A DNA stretch of 62,021 nucleotides from Muribaculaceae bacterium (lineage in GTDB: Bacteria > Bacteroidota > Bacteroidia > Bacteroidales > Muribaculaceae). A program made the position numbers and the translations under genes. The stretch is from contig JAFLTR010000007.1 of assembly GCA_022509205.1 (NCBI GenBank), positions 1 through 62,021 of the forward strand, in the 5' to 3' direction. Positions 1-9,700 of this stretch are shown in pieces (position 1 is the first letter of the stretch; every line of letters begins with the position of its first letter). The notes below the pieces were generated by a model that saw nothing but the letters and a program-made list of their open reading frames with translations, did not search any database and was not told the origin of the DNA.

Positions 1-632
1 TCTATGATGCCTCAACTCAGCAATTTTCCGTAAAGTCATTTCAGGCTCAATATAACGAGGAGGAGGGTGAAATTCTCTTCCCGGATAATGCTGGTATGCA
101 GTGGTGGCTTTATGACTATTCTCTAGAACCGATGTTTCCGCTTGATATGTATACCATTGAGGGAGCCGTGAAAGTGAAAAAGACCATCAATAGTCTTATA
201 ATCAATAAAGGTGAAGAGGGCAGTCTGCAGATTAAATTCCAGGACTTCAGTCGTATCGACTTTAAAAATGGTAATCTTGTCTTTGATACTGACGATGGGC
301 TATCTATCCCTCTTGCAAACCTCAAGACTGTCCATTTCGATGAATATTTCGAAGAGGATAAAGTAGGGGATGGCGATGAAAATGGTGATGACAATGCATC
401 AGATAGTATTGCCTCGATAGAGCTCGACAGCAAAGTGAGACTGCTTTATGGCAAAGATTGGCTTGCCATCACCGGTCTTCAGCCCGGCTCATCCGTGAAT
501 ATCTTCAGTCTCAACGGAGCAAAAGTAATATCAGAAAAAGATTATGAAAGTCAGCAGATAGATATATCCAAGCTTGCTCCGGGTGTATATGTGGTAAATT
601 CCGGAGAATACTCTTTCAAAATCGTAAAATAA
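1..632 (+). CDS. Secreted protein with T9SS C-terminal sorting domain (5' partial)
   Basis: The reading frame is open from base 3 with no stop, so the gene starts before the window; the first internal ATG is at 96. What is visible is the C-terminal part of an exported protein. Around residues 50-80 of the ATG-started part it has the DGL..PLANLKTVHF type motif common in Bacteroidales secreted proteins, then an acidic Asp/Glu/Gly/Asn linker. The last ~65 residues look like a type A T9SS sorting domain: a VNIFSLNGAKV strand, then DISKLAPGVYVV, ending in a basic FKIVK. Such tails route proteins through the type IX secretion pore to the cell surface. It is followed after 18 nt by the next secreted protein, so they are probably co-transcribed. 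The function of the passenger part is unknown. Confidence 0.75.
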   Translation, partial: YDASTQQFSVKSFQAQYNEEEGEILFPDNAGMQWWLYDYSLEPMFPLDMYTIEGAVKVKKTINSLIINKGEEGSLQIKFQDFSRIDFKNGNLVFDTDDGLSIPLANLKTVHFDEYFEEDKVGDGDENGDDNASDSIASIELDSKVRLLYGKDWLAITGLQPGSSVNIFSLNGAKVISEKDYESQQIDISKLAPGVYVVNSGEYSFKIVK

Positions 633-650
633 ATTGATATCAAATATAAG

Positions 651-1790
651 ATGAAAAAATTAGTTTTATCCATAATCTCAACGTTAGCTCTAACTTCTTT
701 TGCTCTCGCCGACGAGCCTAACGTGATGGTGATTCATTATAATGACGGCTCGGAGGCTAAGGTCAAGATAGAGAATATAGAACACCTTGAATTCCTGAAT
801 CTTGATGATCTGAGCGGTTTTGAAGATGCGAAGAATCCGTCAGCATCGACCGATTCGCCCACTGATCCGGGAGACTCTACAGAGCCAGGAGGTTCTACGG
901 ATCCGGAGTTACCGGAAACGGCACCAAAAGTAGGAGACTATTTCTATAGTGACGGCACTTGGAGCGACGGAGGATTGGTGAGCATCGATCCCGATGGACA
1001 GAACGCCGTGTGGTCGTCGACAAAACCGGGCCCTATCGAAGGTAAAACAGTTATAGGTATTGTTTTCAATACCAATCCGGATAGAATCTCAGAAACCGAG
1101 AAAGCTAAGGGGTTTACCCATGGCTATGTCATCGGTTGCAAGAATATTACTGACCCCCAAAAGAAAAACTATTCCCAATATCCGGAGAGCGTATGGTATG
1201 CAAGCCAGTATGCCTACACCAATGATCTCGTACAAGTGAATCAAGTGGCAAAAACAGCTGTAACATGCTATAACAATATAGAAGGCTATGCAGAGACAAA
1301 GGCAATCCTTGAAAATAACGAGGCTGAATATTACTATACCGATATACCGATGTTCTACTACGGCACTCAAGCATACCCTGTAGCCGCTCCTAAGAATACA
1401 AGTGGATGGTATATCCCTTCTGTGGGTCAGATGTGGGATTGTGTAGCCAATTTCTGCAGTGGGGAAGTGGCGAAGTTCCTTGCGGATAATCGAACAAATT
1501 CGAAAGATTTTACATACTATGTATCCAAAAATGACCTTACATCGGCTGCTTTCCCGCAATTCATGAAGGTGTTTGAACTTGTGCCTGATACAGACAAGGA
1601 TGATATGACCATCCCGGACAATGGAAACCTCAACAACAACACTGGCACGATAAACCTTGCCACTTCCACTCGATATGATGATGAGACAAGAGTCATCATC
1701 AGCCTTGGATTGGATAAATGTAAACTCATAGAGGGTATGGCCGCATGGTTTGACGAAGAAACCCATGCTCGCCCTGTACTCGCATTCTAA
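651..1790 (+). CDS. Exported protein with Lcl/FISUMP-like C-terminal domain
   Basis: 379 residues. The N-terminus (KKLVLSIISTLALTSFALA) is a Sec signal peptide with likely cleavage near residue 20. The mature protein begins with the MVIHYNDGSEAKVKIENIEH motif seen in many Bacteroidales surface proteins, followed by a Ser/Thr/Pro/Gly-rich linker at about residues 60-95. The rest resembles the Lcl/FISUMP-type C-terminal module: GKTVIGIVFNTN, GYVIGCKNI, the hallmark GWYIPSVGQMWDC, and the typical ending ARPVLAF. No T9SS tail is visible. The gene lies 18 nt after one secreted protein and 49 nt before another, in the same direction, so it is probably part of a surface-protein operon. The family fold is recognised, but the ligand or role is not known. 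Confidence 0.7.
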   Translation: MKKLVLSIISTLALTSFALADEPNVMVIHYNDGSEAKVKIENIEHLEFLNLDDLSGFEDAKNPSASTDSPTDPGDSTEPGGSTDPELPETAPKVGDYFYSDGTWSDGGLVSIDPDGQNAVWSSTKPGPIEGKTVIGIVFNTNPDRISETEKAKGFTHGYVIGCKNITDPQKKNYSQYPESVWYASQYAYTNDLVQVNQVAKTAVTCYNNIEGYAETKAILENNEAEYYYTDIPMFYYGTQAYPVAAPKNTSGWYIPSVGQMWDCVANFCSGEVAKFLADNRTNSKDFTYYVSKNDLTSAAFPQFMKVFELVPDTDKDDMTIPDNGNLNNNTGTINLATSTRYDDETRVIISLGLDKCKLIEGMAAWFDEETHARPVLAF

Positions 1791-1839
1791 AATAAGTTTC
1801 TACAGATAATAATAATCTAACATTAAAAAAGATTTAGCT

Positions 1840-4800
1840 ATGAGAAAATGCTACTCATTACTAATCGGGAGCGTTTTGGCCATGACAGGGATTGCCGGAG
1901 CCAACGCCCAAACGGCCAAAACCGTGCCGTATTCCTCTCCTATAGCCATAAGCACAGGTGTGGATGATGGCTGGACTGCTATTCAAAGTGATAATGGAAA
2001 TTGGAATTTTACTAGTACCAGTGCTAATACCACTGATATTGGTGGATCTGGATTTATGGCTGAAAGTAGAGGAAATACAAAAGCAGCCAAGGATGAATGG
2101 TTGATATCACCTCTGATTCATTTCGATGCCGATAAAGAATACAGACTGTTTTATTATTATAAGGCAGAAAGTAACACTCATCCTCAAGACATGAATATGT
2201 ATATCACCCCCTCGGATGACCCTGCTACAATAAAACGAAGCACTCCTAATGATGCAGTAACTGGTTTTATTCAAACTACTTGGACGAAACAAGATTATAC
2301 ATATAAACCTACTACTACCGGAGATTATCATGTAGCGTTACAATGTGTTTCTCTTAGTGATAATTACTATATGAGGATTGCAGTTCTACAGGTTTATGAA
2401 AATAATTTTGCTCCTTCAGGTGTAACAGGTCTGACTGCTTCCCGTGATGAATCTACACCTCGTGAAGTTAAAGTTAATCTATCCTGGACTCTTCCGACAG
2501 AAAGCGTGTTTGGTGAAACCTTCTCCGACACTCAGACTATCAGCAAAGTGAATATCTATCGTGACGGTGGAACAACTCCGATCAAAACTTTCAATGAAGC
2601 AGCCACTACATTTGAAGACAATGCTGATAATGGCCTTACTGCCGGTATCCATACCTACGAGGTTGAAGTGGAAGTGGCAGGAGCTCTTAGTCCAAAAGTT
2701 AGTGTAACAACTAAATATGTGGGCCCTGTGACTCCGGAAGCTGTGCCTTATACATGGACGATAACGGATCAGGATGCCTTCGAAGATTGGAAAAGTTTAG
2801 TGGCGGATGAAGCGGTAAATACATCTAATTGGACTTATTATTCTTTAGGTACTTACGCACGTTTTTCTAACACTGCAAACCAAAAAGAAGCTAATTATCT
2901 GATCGCACCTCCTTTTAATATCACAAAAGAAGGGTATTATCTTGTTACTGTGAATGCGATGATAGGAAATACTTCCTATAATCCGGACAATATACTTAAA
3001 GTTGTATACGGAAATGAATGCAGTATTGCTTCTATGCAAACTGTCTGTGATAAAATCAATTTCACATCCAGTTCAAAGGCTCCATATTCTTATGTAGTTA
3101 AGATTTCAACTCCCGGCACATATTATTTTGGTGTGGAAGCTGCATCCGAGACTCCTAAAGCTACTACATTTGGCGTTTATAGTATAGGTTTGGAAGAAAC
3201 CGAAAAGACTCCAAATGTAGTGACTGACCTTACAGCAACACCGGGCGAAAATGATGCTTTGACCGTAAACCTGACATGGACTTGTCCCACCCAATCTTCT
3301 AACGGGGAAACTCTCGCTAATTCTGAATATTCAATCGAAGTCTATAGAGGAGCTGATAAAATAGCAACTTTAAATGGAGGCATTTCTTCTTATAAAGATG
3401 AAGCCATCGAACAGCCGGGAGTATACAATTATTCAGTAAAGACTGTAGCTCCGCAAGGCGCTTCAGTGGGACCGGTAGAAATCTCGAGTCCTTGGGTTGG
3501 ACCACATATTGTAGCTTTGCCATATAGTACACAATTTAAACCGGCTGATACTACTGTAGCAGTATGGGATATCGTTGATGCCAATAAAGATGGTAAATCT
3601 TGGGTCTATTATTCTAATTCATATCGTTGTGCTCCTTCTGAAGAAGCCGGAGAGGGTGATAGATTATACAAATTCGAGGATTATTTCCTTACTCCTCACT
3701 TTGACATACCTGCCGGTTACTATAAATTACAGTTTAAGGTAATGGGAGGTAATGCATCTAATCCGGTAGAATTCAAAGTAGGTGCAGTCAAAGCCGGAAC
3801 CTTCAATGCTGAAAATCCCGTACTCCTACAGGAGGAAAGCTTCACTTCAACGTCATTAGGAGCAAGTGCCTTTCAAACTTATCTATTTAAGGCAGAGACT
3901 GCTGATAAATATCAGATTGTCTTTGGTTTGGATGGTTTCTATTTTGTATCAAACATTAGTAGTGATGAATATTATTTCCCCGGCATTTCAGATTTCTCTA
4001 TTGAGGCCTTCCCTGTGCTTCCGGAAGTCGCTACTGAGCTGACAGCGGAAGTTGCAGATAACGAAGAACTCGAGGTAACACTTACTTGGATTAACCCGAG
4101 TGTGACTAATGTGGAGGACATGGATCTTGAGATCGCTAAGGCTGTCATTATCCGTGACGGGGAAGAAGTGGCTGAAGTGACTGAAAATCTCCCGCTTGGT
4201 GAACAGTCAACCTTCGTTGACACTGAAGATACTGGTCTAACAGCAGGTCCTCACACTTATTCTGTCGAGATCTATAACTTTGCCGGAAAGAGCACGGAGG
4301 AAGCTCCTACTGTAAAAGTCAGCTGGGTTGGCGGTGGCCTTGAGGCTCCTGTTAGACACAGTGTAGAGCATTTCGAAAATCTCTGGACATTTATCGATGC
4401 AGACAACAATAAAAACAGTAGCTGGGACTGCTGGTCGATCGGTACAACTGCCATGAAAGTGGATCAATCCAATGAAGATGGTTCATTTGATGACTGGGCT
4501 GTATCTCCGAAACTGAAGGTGGAATCGGGTGTCACTTACACTCTGACATTCGAAAGTTACCTGGGTGCCCTCTTTGCTCAATATGCTCCATATACTCTCG
4601 ACGTATATGTTTTGAACGGATCTACTGATCAAGCTATCAAGATTGGTGAGATTGTTTCAAAAGATGAAACTGCTGATGCAACTACAGATCCGGAGACCAC
4701 AACAATAACCATCTTTGGTGATGAAGGCCTCATGTTTGATGATCCGGTCGTTTCTACCCGTGCTAATGATGATGCCAATGGCGGTGCTGATGAACAGTTC

Positions 4801-5052
4801 GCAGCTGTTCCTGCTCAGACACTTAATATAGCCTTACATTCTCATTCAAAGGGAGGAGTGTATGTGAAAACTTTCAAGATGGAGGAATATGATGACTCCC
4901 TTTCTATAATCGAATCTCTCGAACATGAGAATGAATTTGCAACTGATGGTGAGGTTGAATACTATAATCTCCAGGGTATGAAGGTGAAGAATCCCGATAA
5001 GGGCATCTTTATCAAAGTAGAAGGAGATAAAGTCACTAAAATTGCAAGATAA
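1840..5052 (+). CDS. Large multi-domain adhesin-like protein (choice-of-anchor J / FnIII)
   Basis: 1070 residues with an N-terminal signal peptide ending near ANAQ. The body alternates modules of the choice-of-anchor J or cleaved-adhesin type with fibronectin type III-like modules. The first kind is marked by the motifs DEWLISPLIHF, NYLIAPPFNI, YFLTPHFDI and DDWAVSPKLKV, giving four copies. The FnIII-like modules carry VNLSWTLP, VNLTWTCP and VTLTWINP plus YRDG and GIHTYEV strands, giving three copies. The last ~50 residues (VEYYNLQGMKV, KGIFIKVEG) resemble a T9SS type A sorting tail. Such modules occur in P. gingivalis hemagglutinins and gingipain adhesin regions, so a surface adhesin or glycan/protein-binding role is likely; the target is unknown. 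It lies 70 nt before a second, larger protein of the same design. Confidence 0.75.
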   Translation: MRKCYSLLIGSVLAMTGIAGANAQTAKTVPYSSPIAISTGVDDGWTAIQSDNGNWNFTSTSANTTDIGGSGFMAESRGNTKAAKDEWLISPLIHFDADKEYRLFYYYKAESNTHPQDMNMYITPSDDPATIKRSTPNDAVTGFIQTTWTKQDYTYKPTTTGDYHVALQCVSLSDNYYMRIAVLQVYENNFAPSGVTGLTASRDESTPREVKVNLSWTLPTESVFGETFSDTQTISKVNIYRDGGTTPIKTFNEAATTFEDNADNGLTAGIHTYEVEVEVAGALSPKVSVTTKYVGPVTPEAVPYTWTITDQDAFEDWKSLVADEAVNTSNWTYYSLGTYARFSNTANQKEANYLIAPPFNITKEGYYLVTVNAMIGNTSYNPDNILKVVYGNECSIASMQTVCDKINFTSSSKAPYSYVVKISTPGTYYFGVEAASETPKATTFGVYSIGLEETEKTPNVVTDLTATPGENDALTVNLTWTCPTQSSNGETLANSEYSIEVYRGADKIATLNGGISSYKDEAIEQPGVYNYSVKTVAPQGASVGPVEISSPWVGPHIVALPYSTQFKPADTTVAVWDIVDANKDGKSWVYYSNSYRCAPSEEAGEGDRLYKFEDYFLTPHFDIPAGYYKLQFKVMGGNASNPVEFKVGAVKAGTFNAENPVLLQEESFTSTSLGASAFQTYLFKAETADKYQIVFGLDGFYFVSNISSDEYYFPGISDFSIEAFPVLPEVATELTAEVADNEELEVTLTWINPSVTNVEDMDLEIAKAVIIRDGEEVAEVTENLPLGEQSTFVDTEDTGLTAGPHTYSVEIYNFAGKSTEEAPTVKVSWVGGGLEAPVRHSVEHFENLWTFIDADNNKNSSWDCWSIGTTAMKVDQSNEDGSFDDWAVSPKLKVESGVTYTLTFESYLGALFAQYAPYTLDVYVLNGSTDQAIKIGEIVSKDETADATTDPETTTITIFGDEGLMFDDPVVSTRANDDANGGADEQFAAVPAQTLNIALHSHSKGGVYVKTFKMEEYDDSLSIIESLEHENEFATDGEVEYYNLQGMKVKNPDKGIFIKVEGDKVTKIAR

Positions 5053-5073
5053 TCAATTTTAAATCGCTACAAT

Positions 5074-5102
5074 GTAGGGACGTGTCATAGGCACGTCCTT
5101 AC
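5074..5102. repeat. Intergenic hairpin repeat, GTAGGGACGTG type
   Basis: Two 11-nt arms, GTAGGGACGTG and CACGTCCTTAC, pair with one G-T wobble around a 7-nt loop. It lies in the 70-nt gap between two surface-protein genes. Partial copies with the same GYAGGGACG core occur at 13053-13070 (reverse orientation) and 47972-47992, so this looks like a dispersed intergenic palindromic repeat rather than a gene-specific site. It has no following T-tract, so it is not a convincing terminator. Confidence 0.55.
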
Positions 5103-5122
5103 GCGTATAATCAAGAAATAGA

Positions 5123-8100
5123 ATGAAAAAAAGATACAAGGAGATCAACCGGTATTTACTTGTCCTGGGAATACTTGCCGGTAGTGCCTTTATAGCCGAT
5201 GCACAGAGCAGTTCCGAAGGAGTCCCTGCTCCTGATACAAAAGTGGCAGGCATTATGGTCTATAATGAAAACTGGCAATTAGGAGAACCGGATGCCGGGG
5301 TTTATTATATTGAGGTGAAGCCAGGTGGTTCTATTACCCCGATTTATAAGAATCCTGTGATGGCAGATGTGGTCTGTGCTTTAAAAAAGGATAACCTGAT
5401 GTATACAGCAGAGGCCACACAGGATTATAGATATTACTATCGACAGATGAACGTCTCTGATTGGTCGACTGTCGGAACCAAGCAGGAAATAGATGTCGAA
5501 GATGCCCCGGGGGCTCTTACCTATGACGCCACTTTAGGTAAGGCATTTGGTTCATTCTGGAATGAAAATTATGGAGGTTTCAGTTATTTCGGTGATTTCA
5601 ATCTTAACTCTGCAAGCTGGACTTCAATCGACAAGGTGCAACGTGACGAGAGAGATATATTCGCCCTTGCTGCTGATGGGAAAGGTACTATCTACTGTCT
5701 GTTTGGAGCTTACAATTATCTGGCTACTCTTGACCCGGTAACCGGACAAGTGAACAGAATTAAAACAACTGATTTCGAAATTGACACCAACTGGGCTGAA
5801 GGTAGAGTTAGTTCAATGTGTTATGATGAAGAAAATGACCGACTGATTGCTGCTGTAGCAGAAACTCTCGGCTGGGGTGCAAATAAATCCTACCGCAGTG
5901 GACTTTATACAATCAACCCTCATACGGGAGAAACATCAAAGGTAATGGATCTTCCCGGTAACGCTTGTTTCGCCGGGCTTTATGTAGTCGATGAGGCTGT
6001 CGATCCCACTGCTCCGGGAGAACCAACCGGACTATCAGTCAATCTTCAAGAAACCTCGATTCAGGGAACTGTAAGCTTTACAATGCCTTCCAAAACTGTC
6101 GGAGGTTCTCCTCTTTCCGGGTCTCTGGTGGCTATCATTAATCTTAACGGCAAGGAAACTACAGTTTCTGATCTCTCGGCAGGCCAACAGGTTACAACCC
6201 CTGTGCTCACGTTTATAAATGGAGAGAATATTTTGAAGGTGACCATTGCTGACAGTCAAAAACGTGGCGGTTCGCAGTCATTGACTTTCTGGGCTGGTGA
6301 AGATTCTCCTCTCGCGCCTTCGGATGTGAATCTTACCATTGATAACGGTAGGGGATTGCTAACTTGGAAGGCTCCAACAGGAGGTGTCCATAACGGAAAT
6401 TTCAATGTAAACAATGTAAAATATCGAGTAGTGCGACAGCCCGAAAATAAAGTAGTGGCGGATGCTTTAACATCAACCAATTTCACAGACTCGGGAATAG
6501 ACACTTCGTATAAGATTATCTATTACACTGTGACTGCCTATAACTCTGCCGGGAATTCAACTCCGGCTGAATCCAATCGGGCTCTATCTATAGGGGCTTT
6601 CCAGATTCCATATAGTGAGGGATTCGACACGGCTGATGATTTCGCCCTGTGGACCGTTGAGGACATCAACGGGGGGTCTACTTGGACTTATAACAACGGA
6701 AACGATGAGAAAGCGGCTGAATATAAATATGATGACAATAAGTTGCCCGGAGATGACTGGTTAATTTCTCCTCCTATTCATCTTGAAGCAGGAAAGTCTT
6801 ATAAGTTGTCTTATAAATGGCGCGTGTTATCAAAGAATTATCCGGAAAGTTTCGAAATTTTCTTGGGTGCCAAGCCGGAAGCTTCGTCAATGAATCAATT
6901 GCTGACTAAAAAGGTGAAAGTGACAAATACAGCCTATCAGACGGCAGAACAGGCATTGACTGTAGCATCTACCGGTAGCTACCATATCGGTATTCATTGT
7001 TTCAGCGATGGATACATGTATGTCCTCCGAGTAGATGATATTGAAATTTCGGAGATGGATAGCAAGGTTCCGGCTGCAGTAAACGATCTTACAATTACTC
7101 CGGCTCCACAAGGTGTTCGTTCGGCAACTGTCAAATTCACTGTGCCATCCGTTGATAGCCAAGGCAATACACTCACAGAGGTTTCTTCTGTAAAAATCCT
7201 CAGGAATAGCAATCTCATTCATGAATTAACTCAGGTTAATCCCGGACAGCAGGTAGAATACATAGACAATGATATCACAACAGACGGAATGATGAAATAT
7301 TCTGTTGTTTGTGAAAACAGCAGTGGTGCAGGTATTGAGGCAGTCAAAGAAGTGTATGTAGGTATAGATGCTCCCGGAGCTGTGACTGACCTGACAATTT
7401 CTGAGGTAAATAATCATCCTTTTATGAAATGGACCGCACCGTCAAGTGGGGTAAACGGAGGGTGGTTTGATGTCAATGCCGTTATATACCGGATTGTAAG
7501 AAGCGATGGAACTGTGATAAGTGAAAATTGCAAGGAAACTCAATTTACTGATAACTCCTATACTTCACCTACGCAGGGTCAGGATGCGTTATGGTATTTG
7601 GTTACACCCTATGTAGGTGACACAAAAGGCGCCTATGCTCAGACTGAACTTCTATTGTGTGGTACTCCTTATGCCACTCCTATGGTAGAATCTTTTGCTA
7701 ATGCGGATATGAAATATTATCCGTGGATTGCTCAAAGCGATAACGCTGTGAATTATTCCTGGACTCTCGACAATATGGGTTATAATCCTCAGATATCAGA
7801 TCAAAATGGTGACAAAGGACTGGCCACTTTCCATAGTGTCGGGGAGCCTTCAGGCACAGTCTCATATTTCTATTCGCCGAAATTTGACATTTCTAATCTG
7901 GAAAACCCTGTATTGAATTTTTATATCTATCATGCTCCCGGAGATGGAAACGGTTCCCTTGAGGTAGTAGTCAGCGCAGGAACCGATACTTTCGAAGGCC
8001 TTCAAGAAGCGCCTGCAATCTCTCGTACATCCGCCACAGGTTGGATACGATATTCTGTGAGCCTTTCAAGCTATAAAACCGTTCCTTGGATTCGTATCGG

Positions 8101-9514
8101 ATTCAAAGGTACCGGTGACGGGGTGGCGGATATATACCTTGATAATGTTTCTATTGAAAATGGAGTTAACAAGGATCTTGCTCTAACATCCCTCAAGGTT
8201 CCTACCAAGATTGCAGCGGGAGAACATATCAAGGTAAAGGCTTCTATACTTAATAATGGTATACAAAAAATTGAGAATGGCTCAATTAATCTTTTTGATG
8301 GAGGAGGTAAAACCCTTGGATCAATGAATGTTCCGGCTCTCGAAGCAGGTAAAAGCTGCGATATGGAGATTCCGGTAGAAGCTACTTCAGAAGGAAAGAT
8401 TAAAATCAATGCTACTCTTGTTGTGGAGGGGGATGAAAATTTAGTAAACAACTCCCTTTCAGCTGATGTTAATGTGGTGAAAGCTTCTATAAATTCACCC
8501 CAGAATCTAAGCGGCAATTTTGAAAATGGAGTTGTATCTCTCACATGGGAGGCACCAGCTTCTCATGGAGTCGTGACTGACGATGTGGAAGATTATGAGG
8601 ATTTCGCTATTGACGGTGTGGGGGATTGGACTATGTGGGATGGTGATTATGACACCACCTATATTATCAACACTTCCTATGGAGATTATCCCAATTCATC
8701 TGCCCGAAAGGCTTTCCAAGTTTGTAATGCAGATCTACTTGGAATAAATATCTGGGATGAAGGAAAGCCTCATAGTGGAAACAAGATGTTTATGGCTATG
8801 TGCAATAATATCTATGTCAACAACGATTGGTTGATCTCCCCGGAACTTAATGGTAAGGAACAGTGGATCAGTTTCTATGCCCGTTCCTTTACTCTCCAGA
8901 ATCTTCCCGCCGAGAGGATGAGAGTGTGGTATTCAACAACAGATAATGATCCCGCGAACTTCACGGAAATTACTTCTTCTTATGTGGAGCTTCCGGGCTC
9001 ATGGCAGAAGTATGAATATTATCTTCCTGAAGGGGCCAAATATTTTGCAATCAATTGTGTAAGCGATGGTGCTTATGCAATGTTTGTAGACGATATCTCA
9101 TTCAATGATTTAACTGTGCCTACATGGGTACTGGATCATTATGAAATTTATCGTGATGGTCAAAAGATCGGTGATTCAAAAACCTCTTCATACTCCTATG
9201 CAGAAACAAATGCTGGAGGTTCTTATACGGTAAAGGCTATCTACGACAGAGGTGAGAGTGGATTCTCAGATCCGCTTATACTGAATGGAAACGGTAGCAT
9301 TTCGGATGTAAATGTTTTGTCTGCAAGAGTCTTCAGTGGTAGAGGTAATATAACAATCTGCGATGCTGAGGGCCTTGAATGTTCTGTATTCTCAACTTCA
9401 GGTTCGCTCATATTCCATGGGGTGTCGGAAAGCGACAGGATTGTCTTAATAACTACACCCGGAATTTATATTGTTAGGATTGCTAATCGTTCCTATAAAC
9501 TTGTAGTAAGGTAA
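5123..9514 (+). CDS. Giant T9SS-secreted adhesin-like protein
   Basis: 1463 residues with a signal peptide (YLLVLGILAGSAFIADA). Residues ~30-300 have repeating strand motifs such as GTIYCLFG, GQVNRIKTT and SGLYTINPHTGE that suggest a beta-propeller-like domain. Then come FnIII-like segments and at least two choice-of-anchor J/cleaved-adhesin modules with the DWLISP hallmark (GDDWLISPPIHL, NNDWLISPEL), plus a MAM-like module (FYSPKFDISNL) and a CARDB-like module (IKVKASILNNG). The last ~70 residues form a T9SS sorting domain ending PGIYIVRIANRSYKLVVR. It shares architecture with the upstream 1070-residue protein, suggesting a paired set of adhesins. The substrate is not known. The left hairpin repeat of the Rpn module starts 57 nt after its stop and could also terminate its transcript. 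Confidence 0.78.
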   Translation: MKKRYKEINRYLLVLGILAGSAFIADAQSSSEGVPAPDTKVAGIMVYNENWQLGEPDAGVYYIEVKPGGSITPIYKNPVMADVVCALKKDNLMYTAEATQDYRYYYRQMNVSDWSTVGTKQEIDVEDAPGALTYDATLGKAFGSFWNENYGGFSYFGDFNLNSASWTSIDKVQRDERDIFALAADGKGTIYCLFGAYNYLATLDPVTGQVNRIKTTDFEIDTNWAEGRVSSMCYDEENDRLIAAVAETLGWGANKSYRSGLYTINPHTGETSKVMDLPGNACFAGLYVVDEAVDPTAPGEPTGLSVNLQETSIQGTVSFTMPSKTVGGSPLSGSLVAIINLNGKETTVSDLSAGQQVTTPVLTFINGENILKVTIADSQKRGGSQSLTFWAGEDSPLAPSDVNLTIDNGRGLLTWKAPTGGVHNGNFNVNNVKYRVVRQPENKVVADALTSTNFTDSGIDTSYKIIYYTVTAYNSAGNSTPAESNRALSIGAFQIPYSEGFDTADDFALWTVEDINGGSTWTYNNGNDEKAAEYKYDDNKLPGDDWLISPPIHLEAGKSYKLSYKWRVLSKNYPESFEIFLGAKPEASSMNQLLTKKVKVTNTAYQTAEQALTVASTGSYHIGIHCFSDGYMYVLRVDDIEISEMDSKVPAAVNDLTITPAPQGVRSATVKFTVPSVDSQGNTLTEVSSVKILRNSNLIHELTQVNPGQQVEYIDNDITTDGMMKYSVVCENSSGAGIEAVKEVYVGIDAPGAVTDLTISEVNNHPFMKWTAPSSGVNGGWFDVNAVIYRIVRSDGTVISENCKETQFTDNSYTSPTQGQDALWYLVTPYVGDTKGAYAQTELLLCGTPYATPMVESFANADMKYYPWIAQSDNAVNYSWTLDNMGYNPQISDQNGDKGLATFHSVGEPSGTVSYFYSPKFDISNLENPVLNFYIYHAPGDGNGSLEVVVSAGTDTFEGLQEAPAISRTSATGWIRYSVSLSSYKTVPWIRIGFKGTGDGVADIYLDNVSIENGVNKDLALTSLKVPTKIAAGEHIKVKASILNNGIQKIENGSINLFDGGGKTLGSMNVPALEAGKSCDMEIPVEATSEGKIKINATLVVEGDENLVNNSLSADVNVVKASINSPQNLSGNFENGVVSLTWEAPASHGVVTDDVEDYEDFAIDGVGDWTMWDGDYDTTYIINTSYGDYPNSSARKAFQVCNADLLGINIWDEGKPHSGNKMFMAMCNNIYVNNDWLISPELNGKEQWISFYARSFTLQNLPAERMRVWYSTTDNDPANFTEITSSYVELPGSWQKYEYYLPEGAKYFAINCVSDGAYAMFVDDISFNDLTVPTWVLDHYEIYRDGQKIGDSKTSSYSYAETNAGGSYTVKAIYDRGESGFSDPLILNGNGSISDVNVLSARVFSGRGNITICDAEGLECSVFSTSGSLIFHGVSESDRIVLITTPGIYIVRIANRSYKLVVR

Positions 9515-9571
9515 ATAGGGATTTGTGTATAAATAAGCATAGACAATTCAACAACTAATTAAGTAGTTTGA

Positions 9572-9629
9572 AAGGGATTCCTTCCGGTCTTTGCGGCGAT
9601 GGCCGTTATAGGGCGGGAGGAATTCTTTT
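9572..9629 (+). repeat. Left structured direct repeat flanking the rpn gene
   Basis: 58 nt, matching 10634-10692 with one substitution in the inner stem plus one substitution and one indel near position 9609. The sequence folds into an outer stem of 12 bp (GGATTCCTTCCG at 9575-9586 with CGGGAGGAATTC at 9614-9625, two G-U pairs), extendable by the AAA and TTT flanks. An inner 5-bp stem (9593-9597 with 9602-9606) closes a GATG loop. A T6 run follows, so this copy could act as an intrinsic terminator for the large adhesin gene upstream. Both copies have the same orientation. Confidence 0.85.
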
Positions 9630-9647
9630 TTGTAAATTTCCCAACGG

Positions 9648-9679
9648 TTTGCTTTTGTGATAATAAAAGATTAACTTTG
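9648..9679 (+). promoter_or_regulatory. Bacteroidetes-type promoter for the rpn gene
   Basis: TTTG at 9648-9651 and TAACTTTG at 9672-9679 with 20 nt between match the -33/-7 consensus of the Bacteroidetes housekeeping sigma factor. Transcription would start near 9686, about 15 nt before the ATG at 9701. Confidence 0.7.
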
Positions 9680-9681
9680 AG

Positions 9682-9700
9682 AATAATTCTAAGAATTATT
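9682..9700. promoter_or_regulatory. Palindromic operator candidate abutting the rpn start codon
   Basis: Perfect 9-nt arms, AATAATTCT and AGAATTATT, around a single central A. It sits directly between the -7 box and the ATG and covers the expected transcription start. This position fits a repressor site; the regulator is unknown and could be the Rpn protein itself. Confidence 0.55.

Noticed and set aside
9599-9700. N-terminal extension of the rpn reading frame from the ATG at 9599
   Set aside because: It begins in the hairpin repeat and runs through a consensus promoter and a palindrome; the protein family starts near MPTEDLNHIF at 9701.
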